64,000 nucleotides of DNA, from positions 30,697,082 to 30,761,081 of the forward strand of contig CALNVZ010003426.1 of the NCBI GenBank assembly GCA_940671915.1, in the 5' to 3' direction. The notes beneath the pieces were generated by a model. The model was not told the origin of the DNA, searched no databases, and was given only the letters and a program-made list of their open reading frames with translations. The position numbers were made by a program, and so were the translations under genes. The DNA is from Paracentrotus lividus (taxonomy: Eukaryota; Echinodermata; Echinoidea; Camarodonta; Echinidae). Each line of letters opens with the position of its first letter. The first letter of the stretch is position 1. Shown here piece after piece: positions 52,934 through 60,649 of the stretch.

Positions 52934-55900
52934 AATCCTCTCTTGATTCACTCACTGCATCACTTACCTATCATGATGTATGATGAGATTGATTGCTTCA
53001 AATAGGACGGCATTCTTAGAGTTGGAATGCTGGACTTTCTTGGACTTTGGCGGTTCCTAAACAAGGCAGAACAAACAATTCATGCCACATAACAAAAGCC
53101 AAACAGATCTTGATCTCAAATACATGTAGGGCCCATTGCTCTATTTTCAAACAAATAAAAATGCTTTACAACTACCCTGGGTTATTGGTAGGACAAAATA
53201 TTTTGAGTTTATTCACTGGACTTTAGTCCTCAAGAATTGTGTGAAAATGGGTGTATCAATTTCATATAACTACTATTTGTATTTTTCTTTATTTAGCCTT
53301 GAACTACTGAACAGCAAATCCTTACCCTTTCTTCATTCTTTATGACTGTATAAACGATTAATATAAATAAGGAAAATGGCTTGTTATGCTGCAGTCTCTA
53401 CAAGGCAAATGCAATTGACCATGCACAAAACTTCTAACCAGAATGAACACAATTTTGTAGATTTTAGGTCACCAATAATTTTGATAATTGTGACATCCCA
53501 TCCGGTACCCATTTTACATTTCGTTGCAACAAAGCAAAGCAGTTAGAATGTTTTGTTTAACTAACTGGGGCATGCCAAATGAGCATTTAGTTACCATTAA
53601 AAAAAAAAAAAATCTATTTTATAGTATATATATATATATATAATGAAACTGGTACAGCCCTTCGGCATGAGGCTGATAGTATGGCAAAGGTTTACTGTAA
53701 GATCTCTATACCTGTGCTTTGTTGAGTATAGTCTCCAGACATTCAGTGAGTCTACCCCTCACTGCTGGGTCGTCTGGTGGTCCATACAGCTGTAACAGTC
53801 TCAGAAGCTTGACGGCCAGCCAGGGGGCAGGCACAAAGTAATACGTGTAATCCTGCAAGTCTGTGTATGATGATGTTACGATCTACGGGAGAGAAAGAAA
53901 AAAATAAATGATTTTAAAATGCTAGAAAATCCTCAGTTTATTATCATTACCAAGAGTGATCTGTCTTTATCACCCAATCATCCTCTCAACGTTTTTCAAT
54001 CAAGGCCTGAAGTAATATTAACTATAATCCTGCAAGTCTGTGTATGATGATGTTACGATCTACGGGAAGGAAAGAAAAGAATTGATTTTAAAATTCTAGA
54101 AAATCCCTGATTTTATCATTATTATCAAGAGTGGTCTGTCTCAGGACAGGTTTTCAACTCAATCATCGTCTCTAGGCACTGTCTCTCTAGGTGTTTCAAT
54201 CAAGGACAATTGGCTTCATTTGTCCATATCCACCTACTCCACAATTGGTTATATAACATCATATTGATAACATATATATGGCCACATGTCATGAGTTGGG
54301 TGGAAAATGCGTTACATGTCCAAAAAATTGTAGAAATGTACATTTTCACAATCAAACATCTCTAGTTTCTTAGTAGTAAGTCAGACACGTATAAAAGTAT
54401 ATATGTATTGAAAGCAGAGATTGAAAGGAGGATGATTAACATATTTTTGTGCCTGTATAAGGTTTGTCATAAAAGCTATACAGAGTGTTACAGGTAAAAA
54501 TGGTTTGAAAAACTTTACAATTTTACCGGCGAATAATTTCTTAATCTTTTCACCAAATGAAATGACTCATCGTGGATTGTGTAAATAAGACGCTATGCTT
54601 CTAAAAAATATAAACTTGTAATACAAAATTATTTTTTCTAACCACGCTACAGGGTGTCAAAAAAGAAGAAAAAATAGTGCAAAAAGGGTAAAAATCCTGT
54701 ATTTTACACTTGAACTACAACTCAAACAAAGTTAATTGCAAGTAATATGTTTCCACTTAATTGTGTTTTTACATGCGTGCAAAGAAAATGGCGAAAAAAT
54801 GACAATTATTGTTATAAAATTGCATGTGACAATTTTTTATGCCTGCAATGCATTGTGTATGAGGATGTGTGCATTAAGTTTGTTTTAATTGATTAATTAA
54901 TTGATTAAATTACTTTTGAAAAATCTTCTTCACATTTATCTAGAACCACATAAATTCCCAAGAGAATGATATATCACTCAACCCATAAGACCAATTGGCT
55001 GCAGCAAACAATAAGAAAGTAACAAAAATGGGAATTCCCTATGCTTTAACCCTAAAAAGACTGGGGGGGGGCTCATTCAGCCCCCCCCTCGACATTTTTC
55101 GCGATAACTTCGCAACGCAAAAAAAAAATTCGACGAGACTTCATGACTATTTTCTTTCAAGTCTCGCGCAACTTTTGAGACCAAATTTGCGATGCCCGGG
55201 TACGCGGTTCCGAAATTACGTAACATTTTGTAACCGTGCGTCAGACCCAAAGTAGCTCAAATACGTGATTTTGTGTACAAATCCAATACAAATTGTGTTT
55301 TCAGCCAAAATTCATAAATGTATCATTATTTTCTCTTTAACTGATTAAAATCAATTAATTTAAGGTTGTTTATGATTAAAATAGTGTCACCAATGATTTC
55401 CATCGAAAAAACAATAAAAAACAAAAGGTCGAAAAACAAAGAAATACATAAGAAATTTTAAAAACAATAGAATACATAAGAAAAAAATCTTGATACAGAT
55501 TTTTTTTTAAAACCCATTTCACCAGAAGCCTAAAAAGAGCCTGTAAACCAAAAATTAGCACTTTTAGAGCTTTATTTAATTAATTAGAGCAAATCTTAGA
55601 TTTTATGCATAAATTAGCATAATTAATTAGTGAAGAAATTTTTCGGAGAATATGACTCTTCGGTTTTGGAGAGGATGCCGTGGGTAACGCGCGTGCCAAT
55701 TTTCGGCGCGATCGCGCGCTCAACGGCCGAGATCTTAGGGGGGGGCTGAATGAGCCCCCCCCCCAGTCTTTATGTGTGTCAAAATAGCCCAGTCTTTTTA
55801 GGGTTAACACGTCCCTCCACCGTAGGATCCTCCACCGTAGGATCCTCCACCCCTTACCCTACTCCACTAAAAGTATCTTTGTATTAAAACTATGAGCATA

Positions 55901-58900
55901 ACAGAGCTGAAACTTCACAGACATGTAGCCTGATAAATTATCTATAATATGAATTATTGCACAGCTTATGACTGTACATCATTTTCATGCTATGTGAAAA
56001 AATGTGATAATTTTCCCTCCAAAATGTAACGCCTCCACCCTTTTACAATACCCCAACTTGTGACACATGGCCATATATATCTTAAAGAACATGAGATGGG
56101 CAGGAGAATCAGGATAATGCCACAATATATTTCCAGTTGGAGCATTGTTCGTTTAGAAAGCTACAAAATATTTGTGACAGGTTATAGGTGTATTGGATGT
56201 GAGACTGGGGGCAATATAATTTAAATTCAAGAAGCATTGCCTAAGCTGCAAACAGAAAGCCATTTCTCGAAACCATCATAAGTATAAGTTCTTAGACAAA
56301 TTAACACATGTTCTAATGGGATGTCCACGAAACAGGCACCTGGATGCTGAAAACTAATAATTTAAATTGAGGTATATGTACGAAAGGGAGGACAATAGAG
56401 AATACAGAACGACATTCAAATCCTGAAACATTTTGATGGAGATGATACTTAAATAAGGAGTACTCCTCGGGATTGTTGTGATCACTACTGCTACGCAATA
56501 TTAAAGGAAGAAAAGAGAGAATGGTTTCTTTACCCTGCTGAGCCTGGAGCCTGCTATCGAGATACAACCCTTATAGTCATCTGGGTTTTTTAAGCACAGG
56601 TCATAGATGAGACTAGAGGCTGCTGTCACAACACCCTACACAAAGAGAAAAAAAACAATTTTAGATATATTATTAATAATAATAATAGCAATAATAAAGA
56701 GAGAGATGAACACACATGGAAAGACAAATAGGGGCATTAAGGTAGAAACAGGCAGAGGGTGAGGATGAAACACTATTGAGAAAAAAGTATAAGACATATC
56801 CAGAAACAATCAACCTTGCCAAAGTCAAACTCCCACACGTAAAATTATTGCCTCAAGCCACACTGACATACATTGTATAATCGCCTAATACATGTTGATG
56901 GTCTAATCTAAGTCACTTTCTTTTTAATATTCTATTGTTTTTAACAATTCATAAATCGAATTTATTCTAAGTCGCTATTTCTTCAGTCCCAAAAGATTTG
57001 ACTAAGGCTAGGTTGATTAGTCAAATTGGGTTTAGACCAAATGGAAATTACCTATAGATACAAACAGAAGAAAGCAAAGGGACAGATACACCCTGTAGGA
57101 CAGTTTCCTAATGGATTTGAAACAAAACAAATATACTGTATAAGCCAATATTTTCTCGCAATTTTGGACTAAAAATGGAAAATTCGTGAGTGGATAATAT
57201 CACAATTGTTGCGATATTTTAATTACCAAAAATAGCCTTATGTTGAAGTGAAAATTTTTGTGAAGATGGACTCACGAACCACTAACCAATTATCATTTAT
57301 ATAGTAGATGCTAATGAACTTTAACGTCATAGGTTAAAGGTGAAATCTTACCATGTGTTGATCATTGAGTAGGTGTATGACTCTGGACTGCCATTCTCCA
57401 TTTGGTATTGATTCATTGGATGTACGGTAGAGACGCAGTAAACACAGGGATGCACTCTGTTTCACTTGGTCAATCGTATCACTACAAGGAGAGATCAGCA
57501 TGGTGTATCTTGTAAAAACACCTTTTCATTATATTGTTATCATATTGTTATATTTTGTTATTGTTCAAGATTACGGGATGAATCATAATAATCACGGATT
57601 CACCTACTCCTCGATATAACATCCATATCTTAAGCAACATAGTCATCTTCATTATTATAATTCCTCCTATCCCCATCATCATCATTATCATCATCATCCT
57701 CTTTACCCCCATCATGATTACCCCCCCCCCTCCCCCTCCCTAAACCCTTCACCATCAACATCATTATCCTCATCTAAACATACTTGTAACATTTAGTATT
57801 TACAGGTAGAGATTAAATCAATGACAATTCTAACTTTGGGGTTTACAGTTAAAAATTTTTAGACCCAGGTTGCACGGTAGCCTCATTTGGAGCGCCAGTA
57901 TAGTCATTGCAAGGATTCCTAAACGTCCAAATCCTAACCCTAATCCTACTTGAAATCGTGACCCGAACCCAAACCCTAAAATCCTAATATAACTGCACCT
58001 GAGCTTCTGGGGGTGATTCACTAACAGCTAAAGTCCATCCCAACTGGGATAAAATCAATTTTGGAGTCAACCGCCATGATAAACTTCCATATGTCCATAT
58101 TTAGGATTAATTTCAAATCTTAGTGAATCAAGCCCCAGATGAGGCTACCGTGTTGCAACATGTCTTGTTACAGTTCTTGCTAAATACTTACGCAGATACA
58201 AGAAGTTTTGGTACTTCTTTACCGAGGTTCTCTGCCATGGCTTTGCTACCGATGTTAGCTATGCAGTGAAGGGCTAGATTGATATTGACTGCATTCCTGC
58301 TGTTCAGATCTTTCTTGATGCTCTGAATAACAAGTTTCATCAATTCGCTATTCTCACTCACTAGCACTGAGATAAACAAGTAGCCCTGAAAAGAACACAA
58401 AGGTCACAACAATAATCAGTGAATTAACGCACATGAACGCAAAGTTATTTTGCTCTGGAAACTACTGCAATATCTCATTATTTAAAGTTTATCAAATCAA
58501 GAAAGAGGTCCTATTTGAAAAAAAAAAAAATTGATGAAAATTAAATAACATACAAATGTACGTGAGATGCTTATCTTTTACAGAATCATTGCCCCAAAGC
58601 ATCTCTAGCAATATCCTATGGTGATATAGCCTTACATGTATATTATATCCCTTCACAGTCAGTCAATGTGAATATTTACGACTTGTTTTTCTGTGTATTT
58701 GTTGGTGGTCACAAATAATGGTATTGACCTGTTAATTTTGCAGACAATATAAGAATATTGCCCTTGTATAACTGCATTGCCCTCGTCTTCAACTCTTGCA
58801 ATAAGATTATATCCTCTGGCAATATCACCTTACAGCCAGTCAATGTGAATACTTACGATTTGTTTTTCTGTGTATTTGTTACTGCTGAGTAGGTTAACTG

Positions 58901-58999
58901 CCTCCATGTGCCCAAAATCAATATCATGACCCAGCAGGAATATGAAGAGAAGTTTGCAAACATATTTCTTCTTCTGATATCCATCCAACGTCTTGTCTC
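37339..58999 (-). CDS. AP2A: AP-2 complex subunit alpha (alpha-adaptin), 21 exons, 5' end outside window
   Basis: Large subunit of the AP-2 adaptor, which binds PtdIns(4,5)P2, cargo and clathrin accessory proteins at the plasma membrane during endocytosis. Read on the minus strand, 21 exons join with matching phases into 930 residues ending in TAG. The order matches animal alpha-adaptins: trunk solenoid (exons 1-13), Ala/Pro/Gly-rich hinge (exons 14-15) and appendage (exons 16-21). Seen directly: the phosphoinositide-binding KKKY of the trunk, FPERES before the hinge, FFSRW in the platform subdomain (the tryptophan that contacts DPF/W ligands) and the three platform arginines in MRLEPN and MYRLTLRTS. 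The start codon and roughly the first 45 residues (MPAVSKGDGMRGLAVF in vertebrates) were searched for up to 64,000 and not found, so they probably lie past the right edge. Invertebrates usually have one alpha-adaptin gene, so AP2A1 versus AP2A2 cannot be assigned. No stop or frame break was seen. Identity is very secure; exact splice sites were read by eye. Confidence 0.98.
37553..37990. repeat. (CAC/CAT)n trinucleotide tract, AP2A intron 20
   Basis: Imperfect ATC/ACC repeats of about 440 bp fill most of the intron between exons 20 and 21, starting about 10 bp after the donor. On the gene strand they read GGT/GAT and leave the frame open. Poly-His and Thr/Ile frames on the plus strand are artefacts of this tract. 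Confidence 0.95.
38000..38134 (-). CDS. AP2A: AP2A window exon 20 (appendage, platform)
   Basis: After tttttcag reads [40 protein letters not shown], then gtaaga. [17 protein letters not shown] is an alpha signature, and Arg of MRLEPN is one of the ligand-binding platform residues. The following intron stays open in frame for about 150 codons through a (GGT/GAT)n tract. Confidence 0.98.
38622..38763. repeat. Tandem duplication, 71 bp x 2 (AP2A intron 19)
   Basis: ACGTATTACCAATAATTGTT through AGTCATGCTGTA is repeated immediately with about five differences. It is followed by an A-rich stretch. Confidence 0.92.
38901..38970 (-). CDS. AP2A: AP2A window exon 19 (appendage, platform)
   Basis: A 70-nt exon: T completes Ala, then [20 protein letters not shown] and RTK before gtaaga. 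The QxIFxAxxPMD pattern is typical of alpha appendages. Confidence 0.96.
39647..39763 (-). CDS. AP2A: AP2A window exon 18 (appendage, platform start)
   Basis: After ctctgcag, T completes Ser, then [20 protein letters not shown] and [18 protein letters not shown] plus GC before gtaagt. FFSRW holds the platform aromatic residues that receive DPF/W and FxDxF ligand motifs. Confidence 0.97.
39764..44782. other. AP2A intron 17, 5 kb, largest intron seen complete
   Basis: AT-rich intron with T runs (about 39,911, 40,032, 43,442), a T-rich block ending in G13 at 43,930-43,988, and GCTTTTAAAAGGACA twice, about 65 bp apart, near 42,560. A LINE-like tail lies at 40,370. No other exon was seen. Confidence 0.6.
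40370..40433 (+). mobile_element. LINE/SINE 3'-tail fragment
   Basis: GTGAAGCGCCCTATAAATGT followed by AAAATTTTATTATTAATATTA has the form of CR1/L2-type 3' ends (GGCGCTATATAAATG plus an ATT-rich tail). Similar short tails occur near 27,094 and 63,272. Only the tail is identifiable. Confidence 0.5.
44783..44906 (-). CDS. AP2A: AP2A window exon 17 (appendage, beta-sandwich)
   Basis: Starts AG (completing Lys with the A of exon 16), then [20 protein letters not shown] and NINVEC, ending IQY plus TC before gtaagt. It follows an AC intron end, not AG. If cag/ctg were used as an ordinary acceptor, no in-frame donor partner exists upstream. Confidence 0.94.
44907..45635 (-). other. U12-type AT-AC intron in AP2A
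   Basis: The 729-nt intron between exons 16 and 17 begins ATATCCTTT, the U12-type 5' splice-site consensus, and ends in GCAC. TCCTTGAC, a U12 branch-site match, places its adenosine (44,920) 13 nt before the 3' end, inside the usual 10-20 nt range. The intron is phase 1 and joins GGA A with AG CTG to give G-K-L. A MITE copy fills 44,937-45,141, ending about 17 nt from the branch adenosine. The motifs and the frame are seen in the sequence; actual use by the minor spliceosome is inferred. Confidence 0.9.
44937..45141. mobile_element. TTCGCG-type MITE, copy 3 (inside the U12 intron)
   Basis: TACTGTAAATTCACTGTTAT at the left matches the right end of the 18,015 copy in reverse orientation. ATTTTCGCGCC and TTCGCACAAA recur inside. 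It accounts for over a quarter of the AT-AC intron and stops close to the branch site. Confidence 0.65.
45636..45808 (-). CDS. AP2A: AP2A window exon 16 (appendage, beta-sandwich)
   Basis: After atttcag, A completes Lys, then [28 protein letters not shown], and ends KPPSLEG plus A. No GT lies at a position that would keep the frame. The exon is followed by ATATCCTTT, a U12-type AT-AC donor. Confidence 0.95.
46390..46667 (-). CDS. AP2A: AP2A window exon 15 (hinge)
   Basis: After cccacag reads [20 protein letters not shown], then [10 protein letters not shown] and [11 protein letters not shown] in an Ala/Pro/Gly-rich linker, ending AEENFR plus AA before gtaagt. The SADLLGL and GGLLVDVF islands are shared with vertebrate alpha hinges; the rest is low complexity. 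At 278 nt it is the longest exon here. Confidence 0.95.
47250..47420 (-). CDS. AP2A: AP2A window exon 14 (trunk-hinge boundary)
   Basis: Reads [20 protein letters not shown], then a lysine run and a polar stretch ending STDSLE before gtaaat. The acceptor (gtttaaag) has a poor pyrimidine tract. The Lys/Glu-rich part begins the flexible hinge and is less conserved. Confidence 0.96.
47923..48024 (-). CDS. AP2A: AP2A window exon 13 (end of trunk)
   Basis: After taaacag reads [20 protein letters not shown], then [14 protein letters not shown] before gtaaga. LQQRAVEYL is shared by the large adaptin chains. Confidence 0.97.
48062..48405. repeat. (ATC/ACC)n tract, AP2A intron 12
   Basis: About 340 bp of imperfect CATCAC/ACCACC trinucleotides directly upstream (in gene sense) of exon 13. 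The same repeat class as in intron 20; frames through it are not genes. Confidence 0.93.
48455..48625 (-). mobile_element. tRNA-derived SINE, copy 1 (AP2A intron 12)
   Basis: On the minus strand a tRNA-like head has an A box (TGGCTCAGGGGATAGAGCG) and a B box (GTGGGTTTGATCTC), followed by ACCAAAAGACGTT and the body AGCAACATTAATCTGTTGAT, GCTCAGTGGCTGCCGG. The body, not only the head, is shared with the copy at 49,568, so it is a SINE rather than a tRNA gene. It has the same orientation as AP2A. Confidence 0.85.
48712..48841 (-). CDS. AP2A: AP2A window exon 12 (trunk)
   Basis: After catgacag, T completes Ser, then [20 protein letters not shown] and ends EIKHIIQD before gtgagt. It matches the trunk segment with the conserved HSKFHLC core. 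Confidence 0.97.
48945..49345. mobile_element. Foldback element with iterated GGTCTAA motifs, copy 2 (AP2A intron 11)
   Basis: Same family as the copy at 9,876: left end CATCCCACATGGTCTCATC, iterated GTCTAA motifs, then a right half with TTAGACCA motifs ending GTGGATATAAACCA. It occupies most of the intron between exons 11 and 12, leaving about 80-100 bp on each side. Confidence 0.75.
49428..49525 (-). CDS. AP2A: AP2A window exon 11 (trunk)
   Basis: After gtgatag reads [20 protein letters not shown] and ends AGDSRS plus AG before gtacaa. A SINE lies 43 bp upstream of the acceptor. Together with exon 12 it forms a 228-nt, frame-neutral block. Confidence 0.97.
49568..49712 (+). mobile_element. 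tRNA-derived SINE, copy 2 (AP2A intron 10)
   Basis: On the plus strand TTGTGGGTTCGATCCC (B box) is followed by ATACCAAAAGATGTTACAAA, then AGCAACATCCATCTGATGCT and GCTCAGCGGCTGCCAGG. The A-box part is truncated. It is antisense to AP2A and opposite to copy 1. Confidence 0.82.
49870..49974. repeat. 105-bp hairpin MITE (AP2A intron 10)
   Basis: Arms of 31 bp (ATATCATCGGCCTCAAGCCA then GAAGGGCCTTA) are inverted at the other end with two mismatches. A one-arm relative, GCCCTTCGGCATGAGGCTGA, occurs near 53,657 in another AP2A intron. Confidence 0.85.
50180..50362 (-). CDS. AP2A: AP2A window exon 10 (trunk)
   Basis: After ttctag reads [20 protein letters not shown], then the [16 protein letters not shown] segment, and ends AAKTVFE before gtaagt. 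Very highly conserved. Confidence 0.98.
50957..51105 (-). mobile_element. LINE C-terminal fragment (AP2A intron 9)
   Basis: In frame on the minus strand: [32 protein letters not shown], ending CFGR and TAA. The W-N-S-L-P...FK..LKTYL pattern is the conserved C-terminal end of CR1/L2-type LINE polyproteins. The fragment is 5' truncated to about 45 codons and runs into a short 3' UTR with ATC repeats. It lies 12 bp from the exon 9 donor, in gene orientation. Confidence 0.85.
51117..51254 (-). CDS. AP2A: AP2A window exon 9 (trunk)
   Basis: After ttcacag reads [20 protein letters not shown] and ends ADYSIREEM before gtaaga. [16 protein letters not shown] is diagnostic for the alpha family. A LINE 3' fragment begins about a dozen bases beyond the donor. 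Confidence 0.98.
51749..51845 (-). CDS. AP2A: AP2A window exon 8 (trunk)
   Basis: After tactag, G completes Arg, then [20 protein letters not shown] and ends TVVTALK before gtaaag. It continues the solenoid and joins exon 9 in phase 0. Confidence 0.97.
52374..52445 (-). CDS. AP2A: AP2A window exon 7 (trunk)
   Basis: A 72-nt exon: C completes Ser, then [20 protein letters not shown] and TNL plus AG before gtgag. Too short for an open-reading-frame scan, but nearly invariant in animal alpha-adaptins. Confidence 0.96.
52862..52931. repeat. (CT)n microsatellite, AP2A intron 6
   Basis: Nearly pure CT/TC dinucleotides over about 70 bp, ending about 37 bp from the exon 6 donor. Other CT or GA tracts in the window are at about 26,983-27,028, 27,366-27,392, 32,660-32,690 and 59,152-59,212. 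Confidence 0.95.
52968..53056 (-). CDS. AP2A: AP2A window exon 6 (trunk)
   Basis: After gtttag reads [20 protein letters not shown] and ends AINLIIHHD plus AG before gtaag (phase 2). The intron after it contains a long (CT)n tract starting only about 35 nt past the donor. Confidence 0.97.
53712..53882 (-). CDS. AP2A: AP2A window exon 5 (trunk)
   Basis: After cccgtag reads [20 protein letters not shown], continues through [11 protein letters not shown] and ends ETILNKAQ before a weak donor, gtatag. Its first part, with the acceptor, is duplicated 177 bp upstream in the preceding intron. Confidence 0.97.
53848..54150. repeat. Partial duplication of AP2A exon 5 start, offset 177 bp
   Basis: TAATCCTGCAAGTCTGTGTA through ATCTACGGG and about 80 bp of flanking intron occur at 53,848 (real exon 5 start) and again at 54,025. 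The second copy recreates cccgtag followed by 11 exon codons, then runs into an in-frame TAG-like stop region (D-Y-S-stop). It lies upstream of the true acceptor in gene sense, so it is a decoy 3' splice site. Confidence 0.95.
54272..56080. mobile_element. 1.8-kb element bounded by ATATATATGGCC inverted ends (AP2A intron 4)
   Basis: ATATATATGGCCACATGTCA then TGAGTTGGG at 54,272 matches in reverse ATATATATGGCCATGTGTCA then CAAGTTGGGG ending at 56,080. The interior is non-coding and is interrupted by the piggyBac-like MITE. A tandem CCACCGTAGGATCCT repeat lies at about 55,817-55,851. It may be one element or two related repeats placed face to face. Confidence 0.5.
55050..55803. mobile_element. 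piggyBac-like MITE with TTAA target duplication
   Basis: CCCTAAAAAGACTGGG at 55,050 is exactly inverted at 55,788-55,803, and TTAA flanks both ends (55,046-55,049 and 55,804-55,807). TTAA targets and CCCTA(G/A)AAAG ends are hallmarks of the piggyBac superfamily. Near each end GGGGGGGGCTCATTCAGCCC sequence gives further inverted pairing, and the right end carries a second partial copy of the CCCAGTCTTT motif. At 754 bp without a transposase, it depends on another source. Confidence 0.92.
56534..56635 (-). CDS. AP2A: AP2A window exon 4 (trunk)
   Basis: After tgtgtag reads [20 protein letters not shown] and ends GSRLSR before gtaaag. It is one of the more diverged trunk exons compared with vertebrates, but the GVVTAA start, NP-[ED] core and SRLSR end are kept. 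Confidence 0.95.
57134..57306. mobile_element. TTCGCG-type MITE, copy 2 (AP2A intron)
   Basis: Starts TACTGTATAAGCCAATATTT, nearly identical to the left end at 18,015, then CTCGCAATTTTGGACT, and ends near TATAGTA. More diverged internally: most CpG of the CGCGAA core has decayed. It lies between AP2A exons 3 and 4. Confidence 0.75.
57352..57481 (-). CDS. AP2A: AP2A window exon 3 (trunk)
   Basis: Starts with T completing Ala, then [19 protein letters not shown], and ends LLNDQHM before gtaag. [14 protein letters not shown] is one of the most conserved trunk segments. Confidence 0.97.
57870..58158. mobile_element. Nested inverted repeats (AP2A intron 2)
   Basis: Outer arms TTGCACGGTAGCCTCAT (57,870) and ATGAGGCTACCGTGTTGCAA (58,139) face each other. 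Inner arms TCTGGGGGTGATTCACTAA (58,006) and TTAGTGAATCAAGCCCCAGA (58,120) do too. The two pairs abut at the right, so the structure is either one element with compound ends or one MITE inside another. No coding content. Confidence 0.7.
58192..58385 (-). CDS. AP2A: AP2A window exon 2 (trunk)
   Basis: After ttttcag reads [18 protein letters not shown] and ends LLVS plus GC before gtaag (phase 2). It matches the alpha-solenoid segment containing the LALHCIAN helix. Confidence 0.97.
58655..58880. repeat. Partial duplication of AP2A exon 1 end, offset 177 bp
   Basis: CAGTCAATGTGAATATTTAC then GACTTGTTTTTCTGTGTATT at 58,655-58,703 copies 58,832-58,880, which spans the last 24 nt of window exon 1 and its donor. 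The copy reads gtc|gtaaat on the gene strand, a weakened decoy donor in the downstream intron. Confidence 0.9.
58857..58999 (-). CDS. AP2A: AP2A window exon 1 (trunk, phosphoinositide-binding KKKY)
   Basis: Begins after tttgcag with two bases completing a Gly codon, then [18 protein letters not shown], and ends TEKQI before gtaagt (phase 0). It carries the basic KKKY patch that contacts PtdIns(4,5)P2 in alpha-adaptins. Its last 24 nt and donor are duplicated 177 bp away (see the repeat entry). Confidence 0.97.
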
Positions 59000-60640
59000 C
59001 TGCAAATATGATAACAGGTGGGGAAGAAATTGGTATCATCGATTAGCATTTTGTTTTCTTCCTCTCTTTGTTTATGGATAAAGAGGGGGAGGACGAGCCA
59101 CATTTGAAATAAAGGGTGGAAACAGGTGACATTCTCTCTCTGATATTTACTCTATCTCTCTCTCTCTCTGTCTGTGTGTGTCTCTCTCTGCCTCTCTCTC
59201 TCTCTCTCTCTCTTCCTTGCTTGTTGTCGGTATACTTCTGTCTTCATCTCTTTCAAAACCATATTTACAAAAACACCTAATATTTGAACAGGAAATAAAT
59301 GTACATGTGCAATGTACCTGAACATGTGGTTTAAAAATTAAAAATTCAAGCATGATATTCAATACCCTGGAAATTGAGCTATTAAAACTTGATAAATGTA
59401 GCCAAGTTTCTGATTTTCTGAGAAATGTACTCAGCATGCATTTTTTTTTTTTTTTCTCTCTCTTTTTTTATTTTTATTTCCTGTACTAAGCAATCATTCC
59501 TTGAGCTCCAAAACTTCCTAGTACAATCTAATATCCAGGGCACTACATCTATAGACTTCACATTTCCTCTACATTTATAAAGACTGTTCTTTGTAACTAG
59601 ACCAGACTAGTGAAAACAGAGGTACACAATTTGCATTATATACAGAGAATACACTCTGATGATAACTGATGCCAACCATGGGCACATATGTAATAAGGTC
59701 TGAAAATTGCAATATCATTTAATATGACCTCGAAGCCAATGCAGCAAGAAATGTCAAATTTCCTCTTCTTCAGCAGGACACCTTACACCCTCCTCTTGTT
59801 CGACTTGGAGCACGACATAATAATGAAAAATGCCTTCAGCTGCTGTGCTTGAATTGCGGGCTAAATGCTCGTGAAGACAAAATCAATACAGCAATACATT
59901 CCCTGTTAAAGACAGGGCATCCTCAGAACACAAGAGAGGGACTGGCCTGTTGTTTGCAAGGATCGTAGCTCCATGCGTGCAAATCAATTACACGCCTAGT
60001 CGTGTTGCGGTAATCATACCCTGCAAGTTGTGGATGAATATTCATGGTTTCTCTGGCTACAATCCACTACTCTCTGCATTCCACATTAGTATGCATTGAT
60101 ACAGAGTATTGGAGATGGAGAGGGGGACAGAAAGGATTGAAATTCATCTGCACATCAGACTGATGTCTTGATTTGCAAATTCTGCATTTCTTGAGTGCAA
60201 GCCTGGTCGTTGAGTCATTAGACTTGAACAAATTTTTAAAGCAAATATTTCAAAATTCAGGTTTAATTATAAAATCAATGTCTCTAGAAACATGAATTCT
60301 ATTTTACACCACACCAATCATACTTGATTTTTTTTTTCTCTCTTTTTCTTTTTACGAATGACAATTTAAGACCGCAAGCCTATTCATGTATGTTTCATAG
60401 TTTGTAGATGATAAGAAAAGGCACAAAAAAAATGTACATACAGACATTGTTTTTTTTTCCATTGCTTTACCACAGTGTAGCACAACATGTGGAAGGAAGT
60501 GCAATTATATCACCTTCGCATGTCTCCTTAGCACAGTAGATGAGGGCCTGTGGCAACTGTTTCTACTTAATACTAAATGAATTTGACTGCATTTATCAGT
60601 GTTCAAACTTTGAGGAGCAGATGCACATTCTACTTTAGGA
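59000..60640. other. AP2A 5' intron sequence, no exon found
   Basis: Upstream of window exon 1 I searched the minus strand for the segment like [20 protein letters not shown] and for a MPAVSKGDGMRG-like start, and found neither. The stretch holds a (TC)n tract, T runs near 59,441 and 60,329, and GC-richer DNA at 59,740-60,060 without a recognisable product. Confidence 0.45.
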
Positions 60641-60649
60641 CAGCCAAAC

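Noticed and set aside
59740-60060. Missing 5' exons of AP2A
   Set aside because: Composition is exon-like, but no reading frame on the minus strand resembles the alpha-adaptin N-terminus.
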